Shown piece after piece: positions 27,065-35,504 of a stretch of 64,000 nucleotides of DNA (positions are counted from its first letter, which is position 1; each line of letters starts with the position of its first letter). Both the position numbers and the translations under genes were made by a program. The stretch is from Thalassovita autumnalis (GTDB taxonomy: Bacteria > Pseudomonadota > Alphaproteobacteria > Rhodobacterales > Rhodobacteraceae), in contig NZ_CYSB01000029.1 of assembly GCF_001458255.1 (NCBI RefSeq), forward strand, positions 175,875 to 239,874, given 5' to 3'. Below the pieces are notes generated by a model that did no database searches, was not told the DNA's origin, and saw only the letters and a program-made list of their open reading frames with translations.

Positions 27065-27555
27065 GCCTGAAATTGATCCTGATGCGCCACGCCAAATCCG
27101 ATTGGAACGACCCGTTGCAATCCGATCATGAGCGGGGGTTGAACCCACGCGGTCAGGCCGCGGCCATGGCCTTGGGCGACTGGCTGCGCGGGAATGGGCA
27201 CCTGCCGGATCTGATGCTGTCCTCTGACGCGACGCGCACGCGGGAAACATGGGCGGGTCTGGCGCTGGAGGCCGAGGAGAGGTTTCTGCGCGGGCTATAT
27301 CTGGCGCCGTCGATAGCAATGCTGGAGGTGCTGAAACAGGCTGGTGATGCGGCAACCGTATTGATGCTAGGCCACAATCCCGGGATCGCAGATTTTGCTG
27401 ACACACTGGCCGCCGCCCACCCGGGGGATGCGGATTTTGACCGCTATCCCACCTGCGCCACAACCGTCTATCAATTTGAGGCTGACAGCTGGTCAGAGGT
27501 TGGCCCGGGGATGGGCCAAATCCTCGATTTCATAATCCCACGCCGATTGACCTGA
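27061..27555 (+). CDS. sixA: Histidine phosphatase, SixA type
   Basis: 164 residues. Opens [15 protein letters not shown] with the catalytic His10 in the RHA form of the RHG motif; second His in MLGHNPGI. GLNPRGQAAAMALGDWL is the usual SixA stretch. Removes phosphate from phosphohistidine proteins. Overlaps the Fe-S gene by 4 bases, making argB-FeS-sixA one coupled unit. The sixA name is from similarity; substrate may differ. Confidence 0.82.
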   Translation: MSLKLILMRHAKSDWNDPLQSDHERGLNPRGQAAAMALGDWLRGNGHLPDLMLSSDATRTRETWAGLALEAEERFLRGLYLAPSIAMLEVLKQAGDAATVLMLGHNPGIADFADTLAAAHPGDADFDRYPTCATTVYQFEADSWSEVGPGMGQILDFIIPRRLT

Positions 27556-27559
27556 TCGC

Positions 27560-28432
27560 TTAGGCGCGCGCGGGGGTCGGCTGCTTGGGGCGCCCCCCCA
27601 AATTGCCAGCCCAGACAGATCCCAGCACAATCAACGCGCCAAGGCTTTGCAACGGGCTCAGCCCCTGCCCCAGCACCAGCCAGCCCAGCATCACGGCGCT
27701 CAGCGGGCTGAGAAAGCCCAGACCGGTAATCGCTTCCGGGCCCAAACGGGCAATGCCGCGGAACCACAGGTAATAGGTCAGCGCCGCGCCGATCAGCCCC
27801 AGCCAGACAAGGCCGGCCAAAGACTTGGCATCCGGCGCCGGGAAGGCAGGTTCAAAGATCAGCGCCAATGGCACCAGCAGCAGCCCCCCTGCGGTCAACT
27901 GCCAGGCGGTGAAGGTCAGCGGCGGCACTGGCGGTTGCCACTTGCGGGTCAGCACCACACCCAGCGCCATCGATCCAGCGCCCCCCAGCGCGGCCAGCAC
28001 GCCCAGGCTGTTCAGCCGGGCATCCGGCCCAAGGATCAGGAGCGCAACCCCAAGGATCCCGGTCAGCGCAGCGGTCAGGGACAACGGCGACAGCGCAGCC
28101 CCCAGCAACCGATGCGCCAGCAGCAACACGATCAACGGCTGGATCGCACCAAGGGTTGCGGCCACCCCGCCCGGCAATTGATAGGCCGCCACAAACAAGG
28201 CTGCCCAGAACAGGGTGAAGTTCAGCGCCCCCAGAATGAACAGGCGGCCCAGCCAGGCCACGGGCGGCAGCTGGCGCACCAGCACCAAGAGCAACAGCCC
28301 CGCAGGCAATGCCCGCAGCGCCGCAACCGTCAGCGGGTAACCATCCGGCAGCAATTCGGTGGTGACAATGTAGCTGCTGCCCCAGATCGCAGGGGCCAGA
28401 GCGGTGAGCATCAAATCAGTTTTACGGGTCAT
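27560..28432 (-). CDS. EamA/DMT-family exporter under MarR control
   Basis: 290 residues, ten hydrophobic helices in two EamA repeats: TALAPAIWGSSYIVTTELLPDGYPL at the start and TYYLWFRGIARLGPEAITGLGFLSPLSAVMLGWLVLGQ in the second repeat. AGGAAT lies 7-12 bases before ATG 28432; ATG 28450 is another candidate. It diverges from a MarR gene, and the shared gap holds two matching palindromes, so the exporter is probably repressed by that MarR and induced by its ligand. Substrate unknown. Confidence 0.86.
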   Translation of the reverse strand: MTRKTDLMLTALAPAIWGSSYIVTTELLPDGYPLTVAALRALPAGLLLLVLVRQLPPVAWLGRLFILGALNFTLFWAALFVAAYQLPGGVAATLGAIQPLIVLLLAHRLLGAALSPLSLTAALTGILGVALLILGPDARLNSLGVLAALGGAGSMALGVVLTRKWQPPVPPLTFTAWQLTAGGLLLVPLALIFEPAFPAPDAKSLAGLVWLGLIGAALTYYLWFRGIARLGPEAITGLGFLSPLSAVMLGWLVLGQGLSPLQSLGALIVLGSVWAGNLGGRPKQPTPARA

Positions 28433-28451
28433 CGGATCATTCCTATCCATT

Positions 28452-28469
28452 TATCTTGACGTCAAGATA
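28452..28469. promoter_or_regulatory. MarR operator 1
   Basis: TATCTTGACGTCAAGATA, an 18-base perfect palindrome in the exporter/marR divergent gap. It contains TTGACG on both strands and so can overlap -35 elements of either promoter. Confidence 0.75.
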
Positions 28470-28480
28470 TTTGTATTTAG

Positions 28481-28492
28481 CTTGACGTCAAG
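28481..28492. promoter_or_regulatory. MarR operator 2
   Basis: CTTGACGTCAAG, the same 12-base palindromic core as operator 1, centred 26 bases away, that is, about 2.5 helical turns. Confidence 0.72.
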
Positions 28493-28517
28493 ATAGTTTG
28501 CTGAAAATCTGCTAAAC

Positions 28518-29018
28518 ATGGATAACGTCGACAGAATTTTGGCGCAATGGGCCGCCGAACGCCCTGACCTGCAGCTGCTGCCCATGGCGCTTATCGGCCG
28601 CAACAAGCGACTCGCCCAGGCTTTGGGGCATGGGATGGAGATCGTGTTCAAGGCACATGGGCTCAACTCAGCCAGCTTTGATGTGCTGGCCACTTTGCGG
28701 CGGTCCGGTGCGCCCTACGCGCTGACCCCGTCGGAACTGATAGACTGGACGATGGTCACCTCAGGCACGATGACCAACCGGCTGGACCGGTTGGAAGCAC
28801 AGGGCCTGATCGAACGGGTGAAATCCGCGACCGACGCGCGCAGCGTGACCGTGCAGCTGACCGATGCCGGGTTTCAGCTGATTGAGGGCTGCGTCAGCGA
28901 ACATGTCGCCAATCAGCACCGTCTGACAGCAGGGCTAAACGCAAACGAGCAGGCGGAGCTGTCGCGACTGCTAGGCAAATTACTGGCAGGTGTGGAACAA
29001 GCTCAGAGCTTGGACTGA
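28518..29018 (+). CDS. MarR-family regulator of the adjacent exporter
   Basis: 166-residue winged-helix regulator. Core: FKAHGLNSASFDVLATLRRSG (helix pair before the HTH), LTPSELIDWTMVTSGTMTNRLDRLEAQGLIER (HTH and recognition helix), ATDARSVTVQLTDAG (wing), then C-terminal dimer helices. Start ATG 28518 is 26 bases past the second operator, so autoregulation is expected. Its last 16 bases overlap the end of a VOC gene on the other strand. Confidence 0.88.
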   Translation: MDNVDRILAQWAAERPDLQLLPMALIGRNKRLAQALGHGMEIVFKAHGLNSASFDVLATLRRSGAPYALTPSELIDWTMVTSGTMTNRLDRLEAQGLIERVKSATDARSVTVQLTDAGFQLIEGCVSEHVANQHRLTAGLNANEQAELSRLLGKLLAGVEQAQSLD

Positions 29019-29359
29019 AAGCTCATCTGCAGACCACCGGGCAGCGTCAGGAAATAAATCCGCTCACCATGGGCCTCCATCGGGCCCTGCGGCTCCAGCC
29101 CGTTCTGACGGGCCTCTGCTGCCATCATATCTGCATCATCAACAACAAGCTGCAGCATGGTGCCCGCCGGCATTTCCTCACTGGCGTGCCAGAACTCGGC
29201 CCAGCTTTTCTCGTCATCTGTTGGGAAAATCGTGCCCGGAAACCCCTCCGCCTCGGGGAAGTGTTTCGGGGAAAGGCCAAGGCCCCGCAGGGCCTTGGCA
29301 ATGCCCTCGGCCTCAGCTTCTGGTGCCACATGGGCGAAGCGGAGGCCGAGCAAAGCCAT
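29003..29359 (-). CDS. VOC-family protein
   Basis: 118 residues. One VOC-type domain: LRFAHVAPEAEAEGIAKALRGLGL at the start, AGTMLQLVVDDADMMAAEARQNGLEPQGPMEAHGERIYFLTLPGGLQMSF at the end. The central glyoxalase metal ligands are not obvious, so it may be non-catalytic. Follows aapP by only 1 base on the same strand and may be read through from it. Confidence 0.72.
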   Translation of the reverse strand: MALLGLRFAHVAPEAEAEGIAKALRGLGLSPKHFPEAEGFPGTIFPTDDEKSWAEFWHASEEMPAGTMLQLVVDDADMMAAEARQNGLEPQGPMEAHGERIYFLTLPGGLQMSFQSKL

Positions 29360-29360
29360 T

Positions 29361-30152
29361 TTAGTGCCCCAGGATCTGGCTGAGGAACAGTTTGGTCCGG
29401 TCGCTCTTCGGGTTGTTGAAGAACTCTTCCGGCTCGTTCTGTTCCACGATCTGGCCCTGGTCCATGAAGATCACGCGGTTGGCCACCTGACGGGCAAAGC
29501 CCATCTCGTGGGTCACGCAGAGCATGGTCATGCCCTCTTCGGCCAGTTCGATCATGGTGTCGAGCACCTCTTTGATCATCTCTGGGTCAAGCGCCGAGGT
29601 GGGTTCGTCAAACAGCATGATGCGCGGCTTCATGCAGAGCGAGCGGGCAATCGCCACACGCTGCTGCTGACCACCGGACAGCTGGCCCGGGTACTTGTTG
29701 GCCTGATCCGGGATCTTCACCTTCTCAAGGAAGTACATCGCCGTCTCAATCGCCTCTTTACGGGGCGTCTTGCGCACCCAGATCGGGGCGAGGGTCAGGT
29801 TTTCCAGAATGGTCAGGTGCGGGAACAGGTTGAAGTGCTGGAAGCACATACCAACTTCGGACCGGATCTTATCGATGTTTTTCAGATCCGAGGTCAGCTC
29901 AGTCCCATCAACGATGATCCGCCCCGCCTGGTGTTCTTCCAGACGGTTGATGCAGCGGATCAGGGTCGATTTACCGGAGCCCGAGGGGCCAGCGATAACG
30001 ATACGCTCGCCCTGGTTTACGGTCAGGTTGATGTCGCGCAGAACGTGGAACGCACCGTACCACTTGTTCATGTTCGAGATTTCAATCGCAACCTCATCCG
30101 AGACTTGCATCTTGGAGCGGTCGATATCGCGGTCTACAGCAAGATCAGACAT
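29361..30152 (-). CDS. aapP: General amino-acid ABC transporter, ATP-binding protein
   Basis: 263 residues. Walker [11 protein letters not shown]-loop [12 protein letters not shown], signature LSGGQQQR, Walker [16 protein letters not shown]-loop [13 protein letters not shown]. Powers uptake with AapQ and AapM. Equivalent to BztD of Rhodobacter capsulatus, a glutamate/glutamine/aspartate/asparagine system. Last gene of aapJ-aapQ-aapM-aapP; 12-base gap to aapM. An N-terminal extension of about 20 residues precedes the first beta strand. Confidence 0.95.
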   Translation of the reverse strand: MSDLAVDRDIDRSKMQVSDEVAIEISNMNKWYGAFHVLRDINLTVNQGERIVIAGPSGSGKSTLIRCINRLEEHQAGRIIVDGTELTSDLKNIDKIRSEVGMCFQHFNLFPHLTILENLTLAPIWVRKTPRKEAIETAMYFLEKVKIPDQANKYPGQLSGGQQQRVAIARSLCMKPRIMLFDEPTSALDPEMIKEVLDTMIELAEEGMTMLCVTHEMGFARQVANRVIFMDQGQIVEQNEPEEFFNNPKSDRTKLFLSQILGH

Positions 30153-30164
30153 ATCATGATCTCC

Positions 30165-31493
30165 TTAGTGATGGTCAGTTCTGAGCTTGCGCTCAAGATA
30201 CATGGAGTAGCGGGACATGGAGAAACAGAAGATGAAGAACAGCACAGCAATGAAGCCGTAGAGTTCCCAGACAATCCCGTTCCAGTTGGAGTCCGCGCGG
30301 ATGGCGTTGGTCAAGTTCAGCGGGTCAAACAGGCCGATCACCGACACCAGCGTGGTGTCTTTGAAAACGCCGATGAAGGTCGACACGATCCCAGGGATCG
30401 AGATCTTCAGCGCCTGCGGCATGATGATCAGGCGCTGTGCCTGCCAGTAGTTCAGACCAAGCGAGTCGGCCCCTTCGTACTGGCCTTTCGGCAAAGCGGC
30501 CAAACCACCCCGGATCACCTCGGCCATATAGGCCGATGCAAACAGGGTCACCATGATGAACACGCGCATGATGATGTCAAAATCCGTGCCCGGAGGCATG
30601 AAGATGTTCAGCAGCGTCGATGCGACGAACAACAGGGTGATCAGCGGTACACCACGGATGAACTCGATGAAGCCAACGCAGAGCGACTTGACGATCATCA
30701 GATCCGACTGACGGCCAAGCGCCAGAACGATCCCGATCGGCAGCGACAGGCCAATGGCCACAACACCGATGGTGATCGACAGCATGAAGCCACCAAACTT
30801 ACGGCTTTCAACCGGCTCCAGGCCCAGCGGGATGATATCCGCCAGCAGCCCCGCAACAGGGGATGCAAGGAAGAGCCACCAGAGGATTGCAGCGACGACC
30901 GATCCAATCACAGCTGCCAGGCTGCCAGCGACCCCATCGATGACACGATAGGCGGCATAGCCCACACCGAAACCGGCGGCGACGGCGATGGGCGACCAGA
31001 TCGACCCGCCCCACAGCAGGAACGGCAGCAGGAAGGGATAGGCCATGCTGAGGTAGATCAGCTTGCCCGGAACCTTGTCTGCAAACAGAACCGGTGCCAG
31101 TGCCACGATCAACAGAACAAAGGCCAGAACCGGACGCCAGCGCAGATCGGCTGTGCCTTCTTCCGAACCGTTCGGGTAGAAGCCGAACATCAGCTGCTCC
31201 CAGCGTTCCGAGATCACGCCCCAGCAGGCGCCTGCCAGGTGGCCTTCACGGCCCATGTTGTGCAGGATTTCACGGCACTCATTCAGCGAACCTGCTGCCC
31301 AAGTGGGCACCATCGCCCAGGAGAGCAGACCATAGAGGGTGTAGAAGATGAACACCCCGGAGATCACTGTCAGGATCGAGTTCCAGACGCCCGAGAACAG
31401 GTTCTCACGCATCCAGCCGACAACCCCAACCGAGCTTGCTGGCGGATCTTGTTCCGGCAGCATCTCAGTGCGAACAAAAGATACGTCGCTCAT
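30165..31493 (-). CDS. aapM: General amino-acid ABC transporter permease
   Basis: 442 residues with about eight or more hydrophobic segments, longer than common polar amino-acid permeases, as usual for AapM/BztC. The EAA coupling loop is in YEGADSLGLNYWQAQRLIIMPQALKISIPG near residues 335-365, followed by FIGVFKDTTLVSVIGLFD. An insertion rich in Trp and Cys lies between the first helix and the permease core. Pairs with AapQ, which starts upstream with a 1-base gap. Confidence 0.93.
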   Translation of the reverse strand: MSDVSFVRTEMLPEQDPPASSVGVVGWMRENLFSGVWNSILTVISGVFIFYTLYGLLSWAMVPTWAAGSLNECREILHNMGREGHLAGACWGVISERWEQLMFGFYPNGSEEGTADLRWRPVLAFVLLIVALAPVLFADKVPGKLIYLSMAYPFLLPFLLWGGSIWSPIAVAAGFGVGYAAYRVIDGVAGSLAAVIGSVVAAILWWLFLASPVAGLLADIIPLGLEPVESRKFGGFMLSITIGVVAIGLSLPIGIVLALGRQSDLMIVKSLCVGFIEFIRGVPLITLLFVASTLLNIFMPPGTDFDIIMRVFIMVTLFASAYMAEVIRGGLAALPKGQYEGADSLGLNYWQAQRLIIMPQALKISIPGIVSTFIGVFKDTTLVSVIGLFDPLNLTNAIRADSNWNGIVWELYGFIAVLFFIFCFSMSRYSMYLERKLRTDHH

Positions 31494-31494
31494 A

Positions 31495-32763
31495 TTACCG
31501 CTCCACCAGTTTGACGCTGTTGTTGTACCAGTTCATGACCATCGAGATCAGCAGGCTGATTGCCAGGTAGATGCTCATGCCCATCAGAACGGTTTCAAGC
31601 TCACGGCCGGTCTGGTTCAGCGTCACGCCCATCAGCGTGCCGGTGAGGTCCATGTAGCCCACCGCAATTGCCAGCGAAGAGTTCTTGGTCAGGTTCAGGT
31701 AGTTCGAAATCAGCGGCGGGATGATGACCCGCAGCGCCTGCGGCAGGATCACCAGGCTCATCGTCCGGTTGGGACGCAGACCCAGGGCCGACGCGGCTTC
31801 GGTCTGACCCTTGGAGATCGCAAGGATACCTGCACGCACGATTTCAGCGATAAAGGCTGCCGTATAAAGCGACAGAGCCAACCACAGCGCAATCAACGAG
31901 TTACGCATGTGAATGCCACCTTTGAAGTTGAAGCCTTTCAGCTCCGGGTAGCCAAGGTGGAAGCCCAGTGCGATCAGCACAGCGCCGGTCGGGATCACAA
32001 CAGCGCCCAGGCTCAGGTACCAGGTGGTCGGACGATCACCGGTGCTTTCCTGAATGGCATCTGCGCGGGTTTTGATCTTGCGGCGGATGAACAGGCCGAT
32101 GAACAGCGCTGCCAGAACCGCAATCAGATCCAGCGAGATGTCAAACCGCAGGCTGTGTTCGCCAAACAGGTGGATGTTGCCAAGGCTGTTGGAAAACAGC
32201 GGCTCGGGCACATACACACCACGGTTGGTGATGGCCACACTGTCTGCCAGATTCATGGTCGCTTCGGGGGTTTCGCCCCGGAACGCCCGCGGTGCCGGCA
32301 ACGTTTCGATCAGGATCGCCATGATGAACACGATCCACAACAGCAGCGGCACGTTGCGGAACATTTCAACATAGATCGTCATCAAACGCGAGATGAGCCA
32401 GTTTTTGGAAAGGCGCAAAACGCCGATAATCACACCCAGGATGGTGGCCGTGATACAGCCCATTACCGCCACCAGCAGCGTGTTAAGGATGCCAACAAAG
32501 GCAGCACGCAAGTGGGTGGCCTGGGAATCATATTCGATAAGACGTTGGTTGATATCATAGCCTGCCGGTTCGCTGAGGAAACGGAAGCTAGGTTCTTTGC
32601 CAAGCGCCTGAAGGTTTTGAGCGGTGTTGGAAATCAGCCAGCCGATCAGAACCATGAAGCCGATCATCGCGATGACCTGGATGGTCAACGAGCGATACCG
32701 GGTGTCGTAAATCAGCATAGATAGCCGAAACGACTCCTTCGGAGGGTCGGTGAGTGTTGTCAT
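31495..32763 (-). CDS. aapQ: General amino-acid ABC transporter permease
   Basis: 422 residues. N-terminal YDTRYRSLTIQVIAMIGFMVLIGWL, ILNTLLVAVMGCITATILGVIIGVLRLS, and the EAA loop TEAASALGLRPNRTMSLVILPQALRVIIPPLISNYLNLTKNSSLAIAVGY near the C terminus. Inner-membrane subunit pairing with AapM, equivalent to BztB. It is separated from aapJ by a 127-base gap with a strong hairpin, which would lower its expression relative to the binding protein. Confidence 0.94.
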   Translation of the reverse strand: MTTLTDPPKESFRLSMLIYDTRYRSLTIQVIAMIGFMVLIGWLISNTAQNLQALGKEPSFRFLSEPAGYDINQRLIEYDSQATHLRAAFVGILNTLLVAVMGCITATILGVIIGVLRLSKNWLISRLMTIYVEMFRNVPLLLWIVFIMAILIETLPAPRAFRGETPEATMNLADSVAITNRGVYVPEPLFSNSLGNIHLFGEHSLRFDISLDLIAVLAALFIGLFIRRKIKTRADAIQESTGDRPTTWYLSLGAVVIPTGAVLIALGFHLGYPELKGFNFKGGIHMRNSLIALWLALSLYTAAFIAEIVRAGILAISKGQTEAASALGLRPNRTMSLVILPQALRVIIPPLISNYLNLTKNSSLAIAVGYMDLTGTLMGVTLNQTGRELETVLMGMSIYLAISLLISMVMNWYNNSVKLVER

Positions 32764-32849
32764 TTGGGATGTCCCCGTCTGTCGACCTTGTTGTTTTCAC
32801 TGGCCTTTTTTGCGGCCTATTGGTCGAACTTTTACCTGTCAGTTAGTCA

Positions 32850-32875
32850 AAGGGCGCGGCCTTGGCCGCGCCCTT
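32850..32875 (-). terminator. Intercistronic hairpin between aapJ and aapQ
   Basis: AAGGGCGCGGCC-TT-GGCCGCGCCCTT, a 12-base perfect stem starting 16 bases after the aapJ stop. No T run, so it probably stabilises the aapJ mRNA 3' end or gives partial termination, leaving more binding protein than permease. Confidence 0.7.
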
Positions 32876-32890
32876 CATTACCAGATGTCC

Positions 32891-33907
32891 TTAACGGAAC
32901 GGCGGCGAGTACAGCAGACCGCCGTCTTTGTAGGAAGCGTTCAGACCGCGCGACAGGGCGATCGGGGTTGCTTCACCGATGTTCTTCTCGAACAGCTCAC
33001 CGTAGTTACCACCGGCGGCGATTGCTTTCACGGCCCAGTCAGCTTCCAGACCCAGCATTTCGCCCAGAGTACCCTCGGTGCCCAGCAGACGGTTGGTTTC
33101 CGGAACGTCGGTGCCAGCTGCCAGCTCAGCGATGTTGGCCGAGGTCACGCCCAGCTCTTCAGCCGAGATCAGCGCGTTCAGGGTCCAGCGTACAACGTCA
33201 CCCCACTCGTGGTCGCCGTGACGGACCAGCGGGCCCAGCGGCTCTTTCGAGATGATTTCGGGCAGAACAACGTGGTCACCAGGAGCTTCGAAGGTGGCGC
33301 GGGTAGCGGCCAGGCCCGAAGCGTCGGTGGTGTATACGTCACATGCGCCAGCCAGGTACTGCTGCTGTGCTTCTGCGTTGGTTTCGATCGGAACCGGCTC
33401 GTAGCTGATGTTGTTCGCGCGGAAGAAGTCCGCCAGGTTCAGCTCGGTAGTGGTACCAGTCTGGATACAAACGGTGGCGCCGTCCAGTTCCTTGGCCGAG
33501 GATACACCCAGCTCTTTCGGAACCATGAAGCCCTGACCGTCGTAGTAGTTCACGCCAACGAATTCGAACTTCAGGTCGACGTCGCGCGAGAAGGTCCAGG
33601 TGGTGTTACGCGCCAGCATGTCGATCTCGCCGGAGGCCAGAGCGGTGAAGCGGGTTTTACCGGTGGTGGGAACGAATTCAACTGCCTGAGCGTCGCCCAG
33701 TACAGCTGCTGCAACGGCGCGGCATACGCCAACGTCGAAGCCATCCCAGTTGCCGTTTGCGTCAGGCGCTGCGAAACCAACCAGACCAGTGGTCACGCCG
33801 CAGTTCAGCTTGCCGCGTGCTTTCACGTCGTCGAGGGTCCCGGCTGCTGCGGCACCGGCTGCCAGGCCAGCAACGGTCAGCGCGCCAAGAAATACGGATT
33901 TTTTCAT
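32891..33907 (-). CDS. aapJ: General amino-acid ABC transporter, periplasmic binding protein
   Basis: 338 residues. Signal peptide (MKKSVFLGALTVAGLAAGAAAA, about 1-22), then the family 3 solute-binding fold: VKARGKLNCGVTTGLVGFAAPD, WDGFDVGVCRAVAAAVLGD, GEIDMLARNTTWTFSRD, VCIQTGTTTELNLADFF. Captures acidic or other L-amino acids in the periplasm for AapQMP; equivalent to BztA. It has its own promoter and a leader with two hairpins. Codon use is strongly biased, as for a highly expressed protein (my impression). Confidence 0.95.
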   Translation of the reverse strand: MKKSVFLGALTVAGLAAGAAAAGTLDDVKARGKLNCGVTTGLVGFAAPDANGNWDGFDVGVCRAVAAAVLGDAQAVEFVPTTGKTRFTALASGEIDMLARNTTWTFSRDVDLKFEFVGVNYYDGQGFMVPKELGVSSAKELDGATVCIQTGTTTELNLADFFRANNISYEPVPIETNAEAQQQYLAGACDVYTTDASGLAATRATFEAPGDHVVLPEIISKEPLGPLVRHGDHEWGDVVRWTLNALISAEELGVTSANIAELAAGTDVPETNRLLGTEGTLGEMLGLEADWAVKAIAAGGNYGELFEKNIGEATPIALSRGLNASYKDGGLLYSPPFR

Positions 33908-33953
33908 GTTTACCTCTTCCTGATTATCCGCCCTGTTGATGGACGGTTATGCT

Positions 33954-34001
33954 TCGGCCCCGGTTCGGGCCGAGGGCGATAAAGCCGGGGGCAGCCCCGG
34001 C
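33954..34001 (-). promoter_or_regulatory. Two hairpins in the aapJ leader
   Basis: GCCGGGG-GCAG-CCCCGGC (33984-34001) and TCGGCCC-CGGTTC-GGGCCGA (33954-33973), both perfect 7-base stems, between the promoter and the aapJ start. They could stabilise the mRNA or regulate it; no T run follows, so neither is a standard terminator. Confidence 0.5.
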
Positions 34002-34011
34002 AATGTCGAAA

Positions 34012-34040
34012 CATTAGGCGGATTCATCGCAAAAGGTCAA
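34012..34040 (-). promoter_or_regulatory. Promoter of aapJQMP
   Basis: Minus strand TTGACC (34040-34035), 17 bases, CTAATG (34017-34012), about 105 bases before the aapJ start. Confidence 0.6.
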
Positions 34041-34116
34041 CCCGAAGATCACAAAAACCGAAGCATTCGTATAGTTTCCCTGAAGGGACGCGTAAAAAAT
34101 GCTGCAAATACAGGGG

Positions 34117-34821
34117 TCAGCTGAGATCGAAGAAACTTTTTGCGTGAAGAAATTCACTTTTCTTCACAGCAGCTTGTTCCGCCGCTTCTTCGTCAACACC
34201 CCACTGCTCTTCCTGCCAGGTTTCGTCAATCCGCGACAAGGCCCAGATAGCGTCAATCTCCTGTTGGTTGAACGCCGCCGCAAAGGCCAGAACGAGGGAG
34301 CCTGAAATGCCAACGAGATCATGGAAACCAGCCAACTTAAAGTTGTTCATTTCATGAACGCGCGCCGCCAAGATGTCCAATGCAGCTTGATCCTGCGCGA
34401 CATGCATCACGCCCGATCCAATCGCCAGACGGGCGCCCAATTCGGCCTCAGCCCAATCCAACATCGGATCCCAGGCTGCCGCCTGACGGCTGATCAATTC
34501 CTGCGGAGACGTGGCGCGATAGCACAGCAGATCCGTGCCCCCATATTCCGCCAGCATGTCTGCGACCTCTGCCTGCTGTGTGGCGACCTTGTCCAGCGCT
34601 GAATTCGCGGTGCGGGTAAAGGGCATTTTGGCCGGATCTACTTCACCTTCCTGGGCATCCCATTCAGCCGCGATGGCCTCAGCCAACCCTTTGGTGGGGA
34701 GAATCACCTGCGTTTTGGCCGGGGTCCGCACCGGGCGGCCGTCCAACTCGACCCGGAAACCACCTTCAACTTCGGCAACGGCGGCCTCTTTCCAGAAGCG
34801 TTTTGGCTTCATGATGCTCAT
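34117..34821 (-). CDS. Atp12-family F1-ATPase assembly chaperone
   Basis: 234 residues. Matches the Atp12 pattern: KRFWKEAAVAEVEGGFRVELDGRPVRTPAKTQVILPTKGLAEAIAAEWDAQ, PFTRTANSALDKV, GTDLLCYRATSPQELI, and DETWQEEQWGVDEEA near the C terminus. In mitochondria Atp12 binds the alpha subunit during F1 assembly; alphaproteobacteria keep a homologue. Start ATG 34821 overlaps the HAD gene stop by 4 bases. Confidence 0.92.
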   Translation of the reverse strand: MSIMKPKRFWKEAAVAEVEGGFRVELDGRPVRTPAKTQVILPTKGLAEAIAAEWDAQEGEVDPAKMPFTRTANSALDKVATQQAEVADMLAEYGGTDLLCYRATSPQELISRQAAAWDPMLDWAEAELGARLAIGSGVMHVAQDQAALDILAARVHEMNNFKLAGFHDLVGISGSLVLAFAAAFNQQEIDAIWALSRIDETWQEEQWGVDEEAAEQAAVKKSEFLHAKSFFDLS

Positions 34822-35504
34822 TTATCGCTCTCCCAAATCTGCGCGATCGCCTGCGGCAAGGCGCGAAAGTCACTGATGACGTGATCCGCCAAGGGCGCCA
34901 GTCGCGCCGTGTCGTGATAGCCCCATTCAACGGCAATCGCCGAAACACCTGCGGCGCGGGCCATTTCCATGTCAAACACCGTATCCCCGATCATCACGGC
35001 CTGGTCCGGGGCCACCCCCATTTCGGCCAGCGCCGTTTCGATCATGGCCGGATGCGGCTTGGAGGGGTGATGGTCCGCAACCTGCTGGGTCAGGAACATC
35101 TTTTCCAACCCATGCCCCGCCAACAAGGCATCCAATCCACGACGGGACTTCCCCGTAGCGATTCCCAACAGGTAGTGATCCACCGCCGCCAATTCCTGCA
35201 GCACCTTCCGGGCATGGGGGTAAAACGGCGATGACTGCGCCGATCCCTGCTCAGCCCGGATCTGCATATAGGCCTGTTTGTACCCCTCGACGACCGCGGC
35301 CTGATCCGTCGCGGACAGCGCCGGCGCCAACTGCGCAACGGCAACCGGCAGGGACAGCCCCACGATGCTCAGCGTCTCTTCACGGCTGGGAGCCGCCAGA
35401 TCCATCGCCTCAAACGACCGGGTCATGGAGGCGACGATATGGGCCTGACTGTCAACCAGCGTGCCATCCACATCAAAGAGGATCAGCCGCAGATCGGCGC
35501 TCAT
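34818..35504 (-). CDS. HAD-family hydrolase, phosphoglycolate-phosphatase-like
   Basis: 228 residues. Motif I FDVDGTLVDS (nucleophile Asp), a helical cap, motif II in GIATGKSRRG, motif III Lys in HPSKPHPAMI, motif IV VMIGDTVFDMEMA. Cytoplasmic phosphatase with Gph-like fold; substrate unknown. Overlaps rluC by 4 bases and atp12 by 4 bases, so crcB-rluC-HAD-atp12 form one coupled string. Confidence 0.9.
   Translation of the reverse strand: MSADLRLILFDVDGTLVDSQAHIVASMTRSFEAMDLAAPSREETLSIVGLSLPVAVAQLAPALSATDQAAVVEGYKQAYMQIRAEQGSAQSSPFYPHARKVLQELAAVDHYLLGIATGKSRRGLDALLAGHGLEKMFLTQQVADHHPSKPHPAMIETALAEMGVAPDQAVMIGDTVFDMEMARAAGVSAIAVEWGYHDTARLAPLADHVISDFRALPQAIAQIWESDK

Noticed and set aside
29157..31514. 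A 785-codon open frame on the plus strand, antisense to aapP and aapM
   Set aside because: His/Gln/Arg-rich product without domains; arises from GC-biased third positions opposite well-supported transporter genes.
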